From Flavobacterium difficile (GTDB lineage: Bacteria; Bacteroidota; Bacteroidia; Flavobacteriales; Flavobacteriaceae): 64,000 nt of DNA. Below, piece after piece: positions 40,489 through 49,831 of this stretch. Each line of letters opens with the position of its first letter. The first letter of the stretch is position 1. The notes under the pieces were generated by a model. That model was not told the DNA's origin, ran no database searches, and was given only the letters and a program-made list of their open reading frames with translations. The translations under genes were made by a program, and so were the position numbers. Where the stretch lies: contig NZ_JAAJBT010000007.1 of assembly GCF_011392115.1 (NCBI RefSeq), positions 124,001 to 188,000 of the forward strand, in the 5' to 3' direction.

Positions 40489-42086
40489 TGCTATTTCGCT
40501 GCTTATTTTTACTGCTTTGTTCTGTAACTGTTGGGTTTTCTCAAACTGTTGGCACTTCTGTATCTAAAAAAGAAATTAAAATCGGCCAACAAATTCAGTT
40601 GACTTTACAAACAAAAGTAAACGAAAAAGATTTGGTAGTTTTTCCCGATTTAGATTCGATAGGTAAATTAGAAGTTGTGGAAGCGTTTCCTGTAGAAAAA
40701 ATAAAAAAAGGGCAACAAGTTGAATGGAGAAAAAAATATAACTTAACCCAATTCAATCCCGGAAAATATAAAATTCCGTCGTTGGAAGTTGTAGTGAATA
40801 AAAAGAAAATTAATTCGGAAAGTATTGAAATTTCTGTAGTTGATGTGATTGTCGATACAACGAAACAAAAAATGTACGACATCAAAGAAGATGAAGTAAT
40901 CAATTTGGAAAAAACCGAGCAAAAACCGGAATTGTCAGATAAAGAAGTTATTTTGGGTTTGCTATTTGCTTTAGTTTTTGCCTCGATATTTTATTTGATT
41001 CTAAAACTAAAACATCGAAATAAAAAGAAATCGGAAACTTACATTACACCATATAATAAAGCGTTTTTAACTTTTTCAGACATCAAATCTACATCAAACG
41101 CTAAAGAATATTATTCGAGTTTAACGCAAATTATCAAATCGTATTTCGAGAAAACTTTAGAATTTTCAGCCTTAGAAAGCACAACTGAACAATTTATTTT
41201 CAAGTTGAAAACTGCCGTTGCAGAAAAACAATTCGAAATTTCAGAAACCACGATTTCTCAAATAGAAAAGTTATTTACGAAAGCCGATTTGGTTAAATTC
41301 GCAAAAATTTCAGTGGCTGAAGAAGAACAAAATGCAGACAAATTAGTTTCTGAAAACATCATTAATGTATTTCATAAAACATTACCAACATCTGCTGAAG
41401 AGCAACGTTTTGCTTTTGCAAAATTGATGGAAGCAGAGAAGCAGCAAAAACAAAAAAACACAAGACAGTCAGTTTTTATAATCACTTTTTTAGTCTTCAT
41501 CGTTTCCATTGTTTTCTTTTTCGGTTGGGAAAATGTAACAAATTATATCAATGCGAAAATCAACGGAAAAGATGCCGAATATTACTTGAGAAAAGAATGG
41601 CTTGTTTCTGAATACGGTTTACCAATTTTACAGTTAGAATCGCCTGAAATTTTAGTTCGAGATTCTATCGAAAGTAAAAACCCGAATGTGAAGAATATTT
41701 CGCAGTTTTCATGGCAAAACGTTTCAGATAAATTGTCCATTTCTATACAAACCGTTGCGTATAAAGATTCTTTACAACCCGATTTAAAAGTGTTTTTTGA
41801 TGCCGAGCTCGATAATTTAATGCAATTACAAGCCAAAAACATCAAAACCACCGCTAGAAAATTCAAAAATGTAAAAAATCTTTCAGGAGATATTTTAGAA
41901 GGCAGTTACGATATTAATGAAGGTTCTGAAATCAAATCTATGCGTTTTTTAACTGTTTTTCTTTCGGATAGTTACGGTTTACAAAAGATACGAATAACAC
42001 ACGATGCCAAAGACAAAAACGCGAAAAGTTTCATAGAACGTGTTACGAATAGCCTCGAACAACTAAATCAGGAAGAAGATGAGTAG
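40488..42086 (+). CDS. BatD-like membrane protein of the Bat operon
   Basis: 532 residues. A signal peptide (about 1-19, VTVGFSQ) is followed by an Ig-like periplasmic domain (about 20-125, GQQIQLTLQTKV, FNPGKYKIPSLEVVV) resembling the repeat unit of BatD. Then come a transmembrane helix (about 151-173), a cytoplasmic helical region with EKTLEFSALESTTEQF, a second transmembrane helix (about 325-346) and a C-terminal globular part. It fills the position between DUF58 and batA seen in other flavobacterial Bat operons, where it is usually unnamed. Translationally coupled on both sides (1-base and 8-base overlaps). Confidence 0.72.
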   Translation: MLFRCLFLLLCSVTVGFSQTVGTSVSKKEIKIGQQIQLTLQTKVNEKDLVVFPDLDSIGKLEVVEAFPVEKIKKGQQVEWRKKYNLTQFNPGKYKIPSLEVVVNKKKINSESIEISVVDVIVDTTKQKMYDIKEDEVINLEKTEQKPELSDKEVILGLLFALVFASIFYLILKLKHRNKKKSETYITPYNKAFLTFSDIKSTSNAKEYYSSLTQIIKSYFEKTLEFSALESTTEQFIFKLKTAVAEKQFEISETTISQIEKLFTKADLVKFAKISVAEEEQNADKLVSENIINVFHKTLPTSAEEQRFAFAKLMEAEKQQKQKNTRQSVFIITFLVFIVSIVFFFGWENVTNYINAKINGKDAEYYLRKEWLVSEYGLPILQLESPEILVRDSIESKNPNVKNISQFSWQNVSDKLSISIQTVAYKDSLQPDLKVFFDAELDNLMQLQAKNIKTTARKFKNVKNLSGDILEGSYDINEGSEIKSMRFLTVFLSDSYGLQKIRITHDAKDKNAKSFIERVTNSLEQLNQEEDE

Positions 42087-43080
42087 TAGTTTCATGCATC
42101 CCCACTTTTTATGGTTGTTGTTGGTGCTTCCTGCAGCAGTATATTGGCATTATTTTGTAAAAAAACAACAAGATGTAGTGATAAAAATGAGTTCAACAGA
42201 AGGTTTTTCGATGGAGAAAACACTTTTGATGAAACTGAGACCGTTTTTGTATGTGTTGAAAGTGTTGGTATTGGGTTGTATCATTATCGCTTTGGCACGA
42301 CCAAGAAATACGCAAAAATCGAGTTATACCGATCATACTAACGGAATTGATATTGTTATTGCTACTGATGTTTCAGGAAGTATGTTAGCTACAGATTTTA
42401 AACCGAATAGGTTAGAAGCCATTAAAGAAGTAGCTTTCAATTTTGTGCAAAAAAGAACCAACGACAGAATCGGATTAGTGGTGTATGCCGGAGAAAGTTA
42501 CACCAGAACACCAGTTACATCAGACAAAACGATGTTGTTAAACTCATTAAAAGAAGTACAATATAACGGAATGGTGTTGCAAGATGGAACTGCAATTGGT
42601 ATCGGTTTAGCTACAGCAATTAATCGAATTAAAGACAGTAAAACCAAATCGAAAATTATTATTTTGTTAACCGATGGTGTAAACAACCTAGGAAGTTTAG
42701 ATCCAATTTCTGCAGCCGAAATTGCAAAATCGTACGGAATTAAAGTGTATACCGTTGGAGTAGGAACTAACGGAATGGCAAATTTTCCGGTAGCCAAAGA
42801 CGCGAACGGGAATATTGTTTTTCAACCTCAAAAAGTAGAAATCGATGAAAAACTGATGCAAGAAATTGCAACAATTACCAATGGTAAATATTTTAGAGCC
42901 ACAGATAATAAAAAGTTAGAAGCGATTTATGATGAAATTGACCGTTTGGAAAAATCGAAAATTACCGAAAACCGATTCATGATGTTCGACGAACAATTTC
43001 GACCTTGGTTGTTATTCGGGTTGTTTTTATTGGTATTAGAAATGGTGGTTAGTCGCACGTTATTTAAAAGCTTTATTTGA
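42079..43080 (+). CDS. batA: BatA (von Willebrand factor A membrane protein)
   Basis: 333 residues. Two N-terminal hydrophobic helices (about 7-24 and 58-75) precede a VWA domain with an intact metal-ion site: DVSGSM (about 97-102), the Thr in TPVTSDKT, and LTDGVNNLGS (about 195). A last transmembrane helix ends near residue 328. The start overlaps the previous gene by 8 bases; the stop overlaps batBC by one (TGATG). Membrane-anchored, with the VWA domain in the periplasm by homology to Bacteroides BatA. Confidence 0.9.
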   Translation: MSSSFMHPHFLWLLLVLPAAVYWHYFVKKQQDVVIKMSSTEGFSMEKTLLMKLRPFLYVLKVLVLGCIIIALARPRNTQKSSYTDHTNGIDIVIATDVSGSMLATDFKPNRLEAIKEVAFNFVQKRTNDRIGLVVYAGESYTRTPVTSDKTMLLNSLKEVQYNGMVLQDGTAIGIGLATAINRIKDSKTKSKIIILLTDGVNNLGSLDPISAAEIAKSYGIKVYTVGVGTNGMANFPVAKDANGNIVFQPQKVEIDEKLMQEIATITNGKYFRATDNKKLEAIYDEIDRLEKSKITENRFMMFDEQFRPWLLFGLFLLVLEMVVSRTLFKSFI

Positions 43081-44768
43081 TGTTTGAATTTGAAAATCCA
43101 TATTATTTTATCTTGCTGTTGCTGATTCCACTCGGATTAGTAGCACAAAATAAGTATGTGCAATGGCAAACCAATAAACAAGCAGAATTTGGGAACGAAA
43201 AAGCGATACAAAAACTCCTTATCAACACATCAAACCAAAAGCAACGGCTACGATTCACATTACAGTTGATGGCGATTTTCTTTATTGTTTTGGCATTAGT
43301 AAACCCGAAATTAGGTTCAAAAGTCGAAACGGTTAAAGCCAAAGGTGTGGAAATTGTATTTGCCATTGATGTTTCCAAAAGTATGTTATGTAAAGATGTT
43401 GCGCCGAATCGATTAGAAAAAACAAAGCAAATTATCACACAAATAATCAACTCTATTGGAAGCGACCGAATCGGAATTGTGGCGTATGCAGGAAGCGCTT
43501 ATCCTGTTTTACCAATGACTACCGATTACGAATTGGCTAAAATGTTTACGCAAAGTGTCACTACCGATTTAATTTCATCGCAAGGAACCGCTATTGAAAG
43601 CGCTGTTCAAACTAGTGTCGATTTTTTTGATAATCCAACTTCCGGAAAAGCTATAATTTTGTTTTCTGACGGAGAAGATCATGAGAATGCCGACTTTAAT
43701 GTATCGAAATTAACCAAAGAAAAAAACATAAAAATTATTACGGTTGGAATCGGAACTAAAAACGGCGGTAACATTGAATATGTAGATGAATTCGGTTTTC
43801 AACAAGTTAAAAAAGACCAAAACGGACAAGTAGTTATTACCAAATTAAACGATGCTGTATTACAGAAAATAGCTTCAGATTCTAATGGAACTTATGTGTA
43901 TGAAAACCAGATTTCTACTGCTGTTTCAAGTATTAAAAAAGCCTTGTCTAATGTACAACAACAAGAGTTTAAAGCGCAACAATCGGCACAAAAACAATCT
44001 CAGTTTCAGTGGTTTTTAGGTATTGCTTTTTTACTTCTTTTGGTTGATTTCTTTATGTTGAATGAGAATTTTAAAGGATTTCATCTAATTAACAACTTGT
44101 TTTCAAAAAAAGTTCATTTGGTGGTATTCGTATTTCTTACATCAACAGTTACTTTTGCACAAGAAAAAAATACGGTAACATCACAAAAAGAAAAACAATT
44201 ACGAATTGTAAAAGCAAAGGAAAAAGCGCAAAAAACAAAGGCAGAATACAATTTAGGAAACACGATTTATAAAAACAAAAAATATTGTGAAGCCATAACC
44301 AATTATAAAAAAGCAACAGAATTAGCTAAAACAAATACAGAAAAACACAAAGCGTTTCATAATTTAGGCAATGCGTACATGCAAGATAAAAATTATCAAT
44401 CGGCAGTAGAAGCTTATAAGATGGCACTAAAGTCGAATCCAAACGATGAAAAAACGAGATATAATTTAGCTTTAGCCAAAGAAATGTTGAAGAAAAATCC
44501 GCCCAAGCCAAAACCTAAAAACAAGAATAAAGACAAGAAGAAAAAGGAAGACAAAGAGAAAAAAGGAGAAGGGGAAAATAAAAAAGACCAGGATAAAAAA
44601 GGGGACAAGGAGAAAAAAGATGGAAAGAATAAAAACCAGCCAAATGCAAACAAGCAACGCATGGATAATGTTTTAAAAGCGATTGGTCAAGAAGAAAAAA
44701 AAGTACAAGAAAAAGTCAACGCTAATAAATCAAAAACCACCACAAAAATTACAGAAAAAGATTGGTAA
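43080..44768 (+). CDS. batB: BatB-BatC fusion (VWA domain plus TPR repeats)
   Basis: 562 residues from ATG 43080. Two transmembrane helices (about 8-23 and 58-76), a VWA domain with DVSKSMLCKDVAPNRL (about 95-110) and FSDGEDHENAD, and a third transmembrane helix (about 308-326) make up BatB. Near residue 344 there is a second, signal-peptide-like stretch (KVHLVVFVFLTSTVTFAQ), followed by TPR repeats (YNLGNTIYKNKKYCEAITNY, HNLGNAYMQDKNYQSAVEAY, about 375-455) and a Lys-rich tail, as in BatC. So two proteins separate in Bacteroides are fused, with BatC's export signal left inside. Coupled to batA; batD follows after one base. Confidence 0.88.
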   Translation: MFEFENPYYFILLLLIPLGLVAQNKYVQWQTNKQAEFGNEKAIQKLLINTSNQKQRLRFTLQLMAIFFIVLALVNPKLGSKVETVKAKGVEIVFAIDVSKSMLCKDVAPNRLEKTKQIITQIINSIGSDRIGIVAYAGSAYPVLPMTTDYELAKMFTQSVTTDLISSQGTAIESAVQTSVDFFDNPTSGKAIILFSDGEDHENADFNVSKLTKEKNIKIITVGIGTKNGGNIEYVDEFGFQQVKKDQNGQVVITKLNDAVLQKIASDSNGTYVYENQISTAVSSIKKALSNVQQQEFKAQQSAQKQSQFQWFLGIAFLLLLVDFFMLNENFKGFHLINNLFSKKVHLVVFVFLTSTVTFAQEKNTVTSQKEKQLRIVKAKEKAQKTKAEYNLGNTIYKNKKYCEAITNYKKATELAKTNTEKHKAFHNLGNAYMQDKNYQSAVEAYKMALKSNPNDEKTRYNLALAKEMLKKNPPKPKPKNKNKDKKKKEDKEKKGEGENKKDQDKKGDKEKKDGKNKNQPNANKQRMDNVLKAIGQEEKKVQEKVNANKSKTTTKITEKDW

Positions 44769-44769
44769 C

Positions 44770-46506
44770 ATGAATGCACTAATGAAAATAATATTAACTT
44801 TTATTTTGCTTCCTATTTTAGCTTTAAGTCAAGTTAAATTGGATGTAAAAATGGAGAAAACGAACCTGAAATTAGGCGAAGTGACTCAGGTTAGTTATGT
44901 TTTTAATGCAGAAGGAAGAAACTTTATTCCGCCGAGTTTTGCAGGTTTTAATAAAGGTGGTTCTTATGTTTCCTCGAATGAAATTGACAATTATGGCGAG
45001 GTTTATGTTCAACAAATTTACACTTTTGTAATTCAGGCTGCAAAGGCAGGAAAAATTACAATTTCTCCCGCAAATATTAGGTATGAAGGAAAAATTTATA
45101 CTTCTAAACCTGTTGTGGTTTCTGTATCTAAAGAAAAAGCTTCTGATGCGATTCAGAGAAATCAGAATCCGGTTGTTACTACTTCAAAGCCAAACACTAC
45201 CTCAAAATCGGTGGTTGGAGCCAATAATTTACTGTTTGTAGATGTTGAAATGAATAAAACTTCCGCTTATGTAAATGAACCAGTTGAAGTGTATTATCGC
45301 ATATATTTAGCGCCCAATTTAGAAGCAGAATTAAACAAAAAAATTGCTACTAAATTTAATAATTTTTGGAGTCAAACTGAAGACATTCAAGGTGGTTGGG
45401 AACGTTCTGTGGTCAATAATCGAGTATTTAAATCGAAAATCTTTAAAAAGGCCATATTGTATCCTCAAAAAACTGGAAAGTTAGAAATTACGCCTATTAC
45501 CTTAGATTTAAACATTCAGTATCCAACTGGCAATTTTGATTTTTTTGGTGAACCAGAATATAGTGTAGCGAGAAGAGAAATTGTTTCTAATACTAAATAT
45601 ATTCAAGTAAATCCGTTACCTGAAAAAGGGAAACCCGAAAATTTTACAGGCGCGGTAGGAAAATTTGAATTTGATGTAACCGTTCAAAATAACGAATTAA
45701 AATCAGGTGAATCTTTACAGTTAGATGTAATTGTTTCAGGAACAGGAAATTTAAAATTATTCGAAATTCCGAAACCAAACTTACCAGCCAATTTTGAAAT
45801 TTTTGAACCAAAACACCAAGAATTTATCAATGAAAACATGAATGGAATTTCCGGAAAAATTATGGATAGTTATACGGTTATTCCTCAAGAAAAAGGAAAT
45901 TTTAAATTAAAACCTCAGCAGTTTTCTTTTTTTGATGTGCAGTCTAAAACCTATAAAACGATTTCTTCCGATGCGATTGATTTGACCGTTTTGCAAGGTG
46001 AAAACCAAGCGAATGTGACTTCAGTTCCAAAGGAAAAATCTTCAGTTACAGTAAAGAAAGATGAGGCTAAATCTGGTTTCGAATTTACCTTTACACATTT
46101 TATTGGAACCGTTGCATTAGCAGGAATGATGTTATTGTTTTTTACTTTAAAAAGACACAAAAAACCAATTGAAGAAGAAGATGTAATTACAGAAAAACCT
46201 GTAAAAAAAGAGTTTTCAGTAACAGATATTCAAGATTTTATTTCCAATAAAGAATTATTTTATCAGAAAATGGAATTGAAAATTGCCGAATTTTTACAGT
46301 ACAAATTTTCATTAGAAAAAGCGGAATTAAATAAAGAAAACATCATTCAAAAATTCCAAGAAAAAGGCATTTCGGATGCGGATACAAACGCTTTCATCGC
46401 TTTGTTGCAAAACTGCGAAAAAGCAAGATATATGCCAACTTCTGAAGGAAATATGCAAGTAGATTTTGAAAAATTACAACAATTAGTTCGAGTTATTGGT
46501 ACATAA
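44770..46506 (+). CDS. batD: BatD (oxygen tolerance protein family)
   Basis: 578 residues from ATG 44770, one base after the batBC stop; this start gives a signal peptide (about 1-21, LLPILALSQ). Three Ig-like repeats span the periplasmic part: VSYVFNAEGRNFIPPSF, the block with PVEVYYRIYLAPN, and SLQLDVIVSGTGNLKLFEIP. Then come a transmembrane helix (about 465-485) and a cytoplasmic helical tail. BatD is the large partner of BatA/BatB in the Bacteroidota aerotolerance operon; its molecular task is not settled. Last gene of the operon; no strong terminator, and porZ follows with its own promoter. Confidence 0.87.
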   Translation: MNALMKIILTFILLPILALSQVKLDVKMEKTNLKLGEVTQVSYVFNAEGRNFIPPSFAGFNKGGSYVSSNEIDNYGEVYVQQIYTFVIQAAKAGKITISPANIRYEGKIYTSKPVVVSVSKEKASDAIQRNQNPVVTTSKPNTTSKSVVGANNLLFVDVEMNKTSAYVNEPVEVYYRIYLAPNLEAELNKKIATKFNNFWSQTEDIQGGWERSVVNNRVFKSKIFKKAILYPQKTGKLEITPITLDLNIQYPTGNFDFFGEPEYSVARREIVSNTKYIQVNPLPEKGKPENFTGAVGKFEFDVTVQNNELKSGESLQLDVIVSGTGNLKLFEIPKPNLPANFEIFEPKHQEFINENMNGISGKIMDSYTVIPQEKGNFKLKPQQFSFFDVQSKTYKTISSDAIDLTVLQGENQANVTSVPKEKSSVTVKKDEAKSGFEFTFTHFIGTVALAGMMLLFFTLKRHKKPIEEEDVITEKPVKKEFSVTDIQDFISNKELFYQKMELKIAEFLQYKFSLEKAELNKENIIQKFQEKGISDADTNAFIALLQNCEKARYMPTSEGNMQVDFEKLQQLVRVIGT

Positions 46507-46538
46507 ACTCAATAAAATTCAGATATTTACGTTTATTG

Positions 46539-46546
46539 TATATTTG
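46539..46546 (+). promoter_or_regulatory. -7 promoter element (TATATTTG) upstream of porZ
   Basis: Exact TAnnTTTG in the batD-porZ spacer, implying a leader of about 100 bases before ATG 46652 and a transcript separate from the Bat operon. Confidence 0.6.
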
Positions 46547-46651
46547 TAATTCGGTAATTTCATAAAAAAGAAAATAGTAACCAAAATCTGTTAAAAGGAT
46601 TACAGTTGTTTGCCAATCAAATTAGATCATAAAAACAATAAACACTTACAA

Positions 46652-48913
46652 ATGAAAAAGTTATTGCTTTATATTTTTTTAAGTTTTACATTAATTTCTT
46701 TCTCACAACAGAAATTATGGAAAGGCTATTTTTCATTTAATGAAATTACAGATGTTTGTGTTTCAGAAAACAAAGTGCATTCAAGTACTAAATATTCTGT
46801 TTTTAATAAGGATATGTCTTCCAATGTTTTAGCTACTTTTACATCGGTGAATGATGTGAAATCTGATGAAATTTCTGCCGTTTTCCAAACGTCTAACAAC
46901 CATACTTTAATTGGGAATAAAAACGGGTTAATTATTATTATAAAACCAGACGGAACCACTTTAGATAAAGTAGATATTATTACAGATGTTCCTGTTCCTG
47001 CAAACACTAAAAAAGTAAACGATTTTTATGAACATAACGGAAAAGTTTATGTGTCTACACAATACGGAATTAGTGTTATAAAACTATCTAATTTTGAAAT
47101 AGAAAGTAATTTTTATATTGGGAATTCAGGTGAGTTTTTAGACGTGCTGCAAACAACGGTTTTTAATGGTGAAATTTATGCAGTAACCCGAACCCAAGGG
47201 ATAAAAAAAGCACTTTTAAGCAATCCTTTTTTATATGATTTTTCTCAATGGTCTGTTTTTAATACTTCAGCTTGGTTGAGTATAGTAACATTTAACAACC
47301 AAATTGTGGCCTTAGGAAATGATGGTTTTACCTACAGATTTACTGGAAATGTAGCACAACAGTTTTCGGTTCAATCTGCTTCGGGTTTAAAATTACGAAC
47401 CGATAACACGTATTTAACAATAACTAACTTGTTTCAAATTGTAGTTTATAATCAAAGTTTTTCTTTGGTTAATATTGTTAATCAGATTCCTAATTTTTCA
47501 GATTCTTTTACTTGTGCTATTACCAAAAACGAAAAATTATATATTGGTACTACTCGAAACGGACTGTTTGAAACTAATGTAGCCAATCCCACAGTTTTTA
47601 ACTCTATTTCTCCAAACGGCCCTATTGAAGACTACGCTTTTAAAGTAACTAAAACCACTACAGATTTGTGGTTAACACACGGAAATTATGACAGAACTTA
47701 CACGCCAAATTATAAGCTTCAAGGAATAAGTGTTTATGATACAAATTTAGGTTGGGAAAAAATTCCAATTGCTGAGGTTCAGAACGCTCTTTCTTTGGCT
47801 GCAATTGTTCAAAATCCAAGAAATTTAACGGAAGTTTTTGTTGCCTCAGGACATAGTGGTTTGTTAAAATACACCAATCAAGCCAATCCCATATTGTTTA
47901 ATGAAACCAATTTTTTAGAATCCCAGCAATTGGTTCCAAATTTTATTTCTGTTAGAATTAATGGAATGAAATATGATAAAGATGGAAATTTATGGCTTAC
48001 GAATGCTTTAGTAGACAACGCAATCAAAGTTTTGAGAAACAACAATACTTGGCAATCTTATAATTTAAACAACATAATTCAGAATCCAAGAGGTGTTCAT
48101 TATGGGAATATTGATATTGATAAGAACAATACAAAATGGATAGCTTCTTACGCTAGAGGTGTTATTGCTTTTAATGAAAAATTTAACAACAAGTATATTA
48201 TTATTAACGAGGAAAATGGGAATTTGCCTAGTAACGATGTTCGATGTGTGGCTATTGATAACAGAAATCAACTTTGGATTGGAACATTTAAAGGCTTAAG
48301 AATTCTAAATAATATTGACAGTTTTATTACAGAAAACGAACTTTCTACTACAAATATTGTCATTCAAGAAGGCGATTTAGCACAAGAATTATTTAATCAA
48401 CAAGTTATTCAGGATATCAAAGTAGATGGTTCAAATAATAAATGGGTTTCTATTGCAGACGCGGGTGTTTTTTTAGTAAGTCCGAACGGACAAACCACTC
48501 TAAGACGATTCACGAAAGAAAATTCGCCTTTACCAAGTAATAATGTTTTTGATATTGAAATAGATGAGGTTTCTGGTGAAGTTTTTTTTGCTACAGATAA
48601 AGGTTTGGTTTCTTATTTAGGTTCTTCAACCAAAGGAAGTGAGAACTTAGAAGCGGTTTATGCTTATCCCAATCCGGTTCGTCCTGGATACTCTGGCACG
48701 GTAAAAATCTCTGGATTAATGGATAAAGTTAACCTTAAAATAACAGATATAGAAGGGAATTTAGTTTTCGAAACTACTTCATCTGGCGGAACAGTTGAGT
48801 GGGACACTACCGCTTTCGGAAAGTATAAAGTTGCTTCAGGTGTGTATATGGTTTTTGTAACTTCAAGCGATGCTTCAGAAACTACTGTTAAAAAAATTAT
48901 GGTGGTTAGATAA
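46652..48913 (+). CDS. porZ: PorZ-like type IX secretion attachment-complex protein
   Basis: 753 residues from ATG 46652, which gives a signal peptide (MKKLLLYIFLSFTLISFSQ); an in-frame TTG at 46610 is rejected. The mature N-terminus KLWKGYFSFNEITDV leads into two propellers of 'two-component regulator' blades (VKVYVSTQYGISVI-like, DKDGNLWLTNALVD, DNRNQLWIGTFKGLR, DEVSGEVFFATDKGLVSY). The C-terminal domain (about 670-753) is T9SS CTD-like, beginning AYPNPVRPGYSG and ending KKIMVVR. In Porphyromonas, PorZ belongs to the PorU-PorV-PorQ surface complex that delivers the anionic lipopolysaccharide to cargo. porZ overlaps recO by one base (TAATG). Confidence 0.82.
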   Translation: MKKLLLYIFLSFTLISFSQQKLWKGYFSFNEITDVCVSENKVHSSTKYSVFNKDMSSNVLATFTSVNDVKSDEISAVFQTSNNHTLIGNKNGLIIIIKPDGTTLDKVDIITDVPVPANTKKVNDFYEHNGKVYVSTQYGISVIKLSNFEIESNFYIGNSGEFLDVLQTTVFNGEIYAVTRTQGIKKALLSNPFLYDFSQWSVFNTSAWLSIVTFNNQIVALGNDGFTYRFTGNVAQQFSVQSASGLKLRTDNTYLTITNLFQIVVYNQSFSLVNIVNQIPNFSDSFTCAITKNEKLYIGTTRNGLFETNVANPTVFNSISPNGPIEDYAFKVTKTTTDLWLTHGNYDRTYTPNYKLQGISVYDTNLGWEKIPIAEVQNALSLAAIVQNPRNLTEVFVASGHSGLLKYTNQANPILFNETNFLESQQLVPNFISVRINGMKYDKDGNLWLTNALVDNAIKVLRNNNTWQSYNLNNIIQNPRGVHYGNIDIDKNNTKWIASYARGVIAFNEKFNNKYIIINEENGNLPSNDVRCVAIDNRNQLWIGTFKGLRILNNIDSFITENELSTTNIVIQEGDLAQELFNQQVIQDIKVDGSNNKWVSIADAGVFLVSPNGQTTLRRFTKENSPLPSNNVFDIEIDEVSGEVFFATDKGLVSYLGSSTKGSENLEAVYAYPNPVRPGYSGTVKISGLMDKVNLKITDIEGNLVFETTSSGGTVEWDTTAFGKYKVASGVYMVFVTSSDASETTVKKIMVVR

Positions 48914-49626
48914 TGCAAATTAAAACGCAAGCTATTGTTTTAAGCGCTATTAAGTTTCAAGAAAAAAGTTTAATTGTAAAGTGCTTTACTAAATCAGATG
49001 GATTAAAATCGTATTTTATACAAAGTGCTTTTTCTTCTAAAAAATCCAATCAAAAAATAGCTTATTTTCAGCCTTTAACTATTCTAGAAATTGAAGCCAA
49101 TCATAAAAACAAAGGTACTTTAGAGCATTTTAAAGAGGTAAAACTCGCGTATAATTATCAAAACATAAACACAAATATCGTTAAGAGTTCCATCGTTCTT
49201 TTCTTGTCAGAAGTATTACACAATAGTATTTTTGAAGAAGAAAAGAATGAAAATCTTTTTTCGTATCTAGAAACTTCTCTTTTGTGGTTGGATACGCACG
49301 ACACCATTTCTAATTTTCATCTAATTTTTCTAATCCAACTCACTAAGTTTTTAGGTTTTTATCCAGAATTACAAGAGACCGATGCAGTTTATTTTGATAT
49401 GATTGAAGGTGTTTTTTCTCCCTTTCAAGGAACAAATTGTATAAACGAACAGGAAACGAATTTGTTAAAAAAATTGTTGTTTTTAAGGTTTGAAGACACT
49501 CAGAAAAATTTTCATAAAGAAGAAAGACAAGTGCTTTTAAAAATAATTTTAAATTATTATTCTATTCATTTACAAGGATTTAAAAAACCAAATTCTTTGA
49601 TGGTTTTGAAAGAAATTTTCGAGTAA
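48913..49626 (+). CDS. recO: DNA repair protein RecO
   Basis: 237 residues. N-terminal OB fold: TQAIVLSAIKFQEKSLIVKCFTKSDGLKSYFI (about 5-36, cited in part) is the RecO signature. A helical C-terminal domain follows (LFLIQLTKFLGFYPEL), lacking the four-Cys zinc knuckle found in some RecO proteins. It works with RecR to load RecA at single-strand gaps. Translationally coupled to porZ. The stop codon sits in the loop of a compact terminator hairpin. Confidence 0.92.
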   Translation: MQIKTQAIVLSAIKFQEKSLIVKCFTKSDGLKSYFIQSAFSSKKSNQKIAYFQPLTILEIEANHKNKGTLEHFKEVKLAYNYQNINTNIVKSSIVLFLSEVLHNSIFEEEKNENLFSYLETSLLWLDTHDTISNFHLIFLIQLTKFLGFYPELQETDAVYFDMIEGVFSPFQGTNCINEQETNLLKKLLFLRFEDTQKNFHKEERQVLLKIILNYYSIHLQGFKKPNSLMVLKEIFE

Positions 49627-49638
49627 AACTCGTTTTTT
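49620..49638 (+). terminator. Compact terminator overlapping the recO stop codon
   Basis: CGAGT-AAA-ACTCG followed by T6; the TAA stop (49624-49626) spans the stem-loop boundary. Confidence 0.7.
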
Positions 49639-49669
49639 GTTAATAAATAATTGAAAATTAATACCAAAT

Positions 49670-49702
49670 AACGATTTTAATCTTCTCTTTAACGATTTTA
49701 AT
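49670..49702. promoter_or_regulatory. Direct repeat AACGATTTTAAT x2, possible regulator site
   Basis: Copies at 49670-49681 and 49691-49702 are exactly 21 bases apart (two helical turns), about 130 bases upstream of the T9SS cargo gene. Same-face spacing suggests a dimeric regulator site, but this is speculative. Confidence 0.3.
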
Positions 49703-49831
49703 TTTTTATTAGTAGTCCTCATTCTACTTTTATACCGTTTTAATAACCACACCATTAGAATTCCTTTTTTAACCACATACTTCAAAGGTTAAAATTACAT
49801 CACAAGACAACTAAACTAAAACTTATAGCAA

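Noticed and set aside
44683..44769. Upstream start for batD overlapping the batBC tail
   Set aside because: It would put about 29 Lys-rich residues before a clear signal peptide; ATG 44770 directly after the batBC stop fits the operon better.
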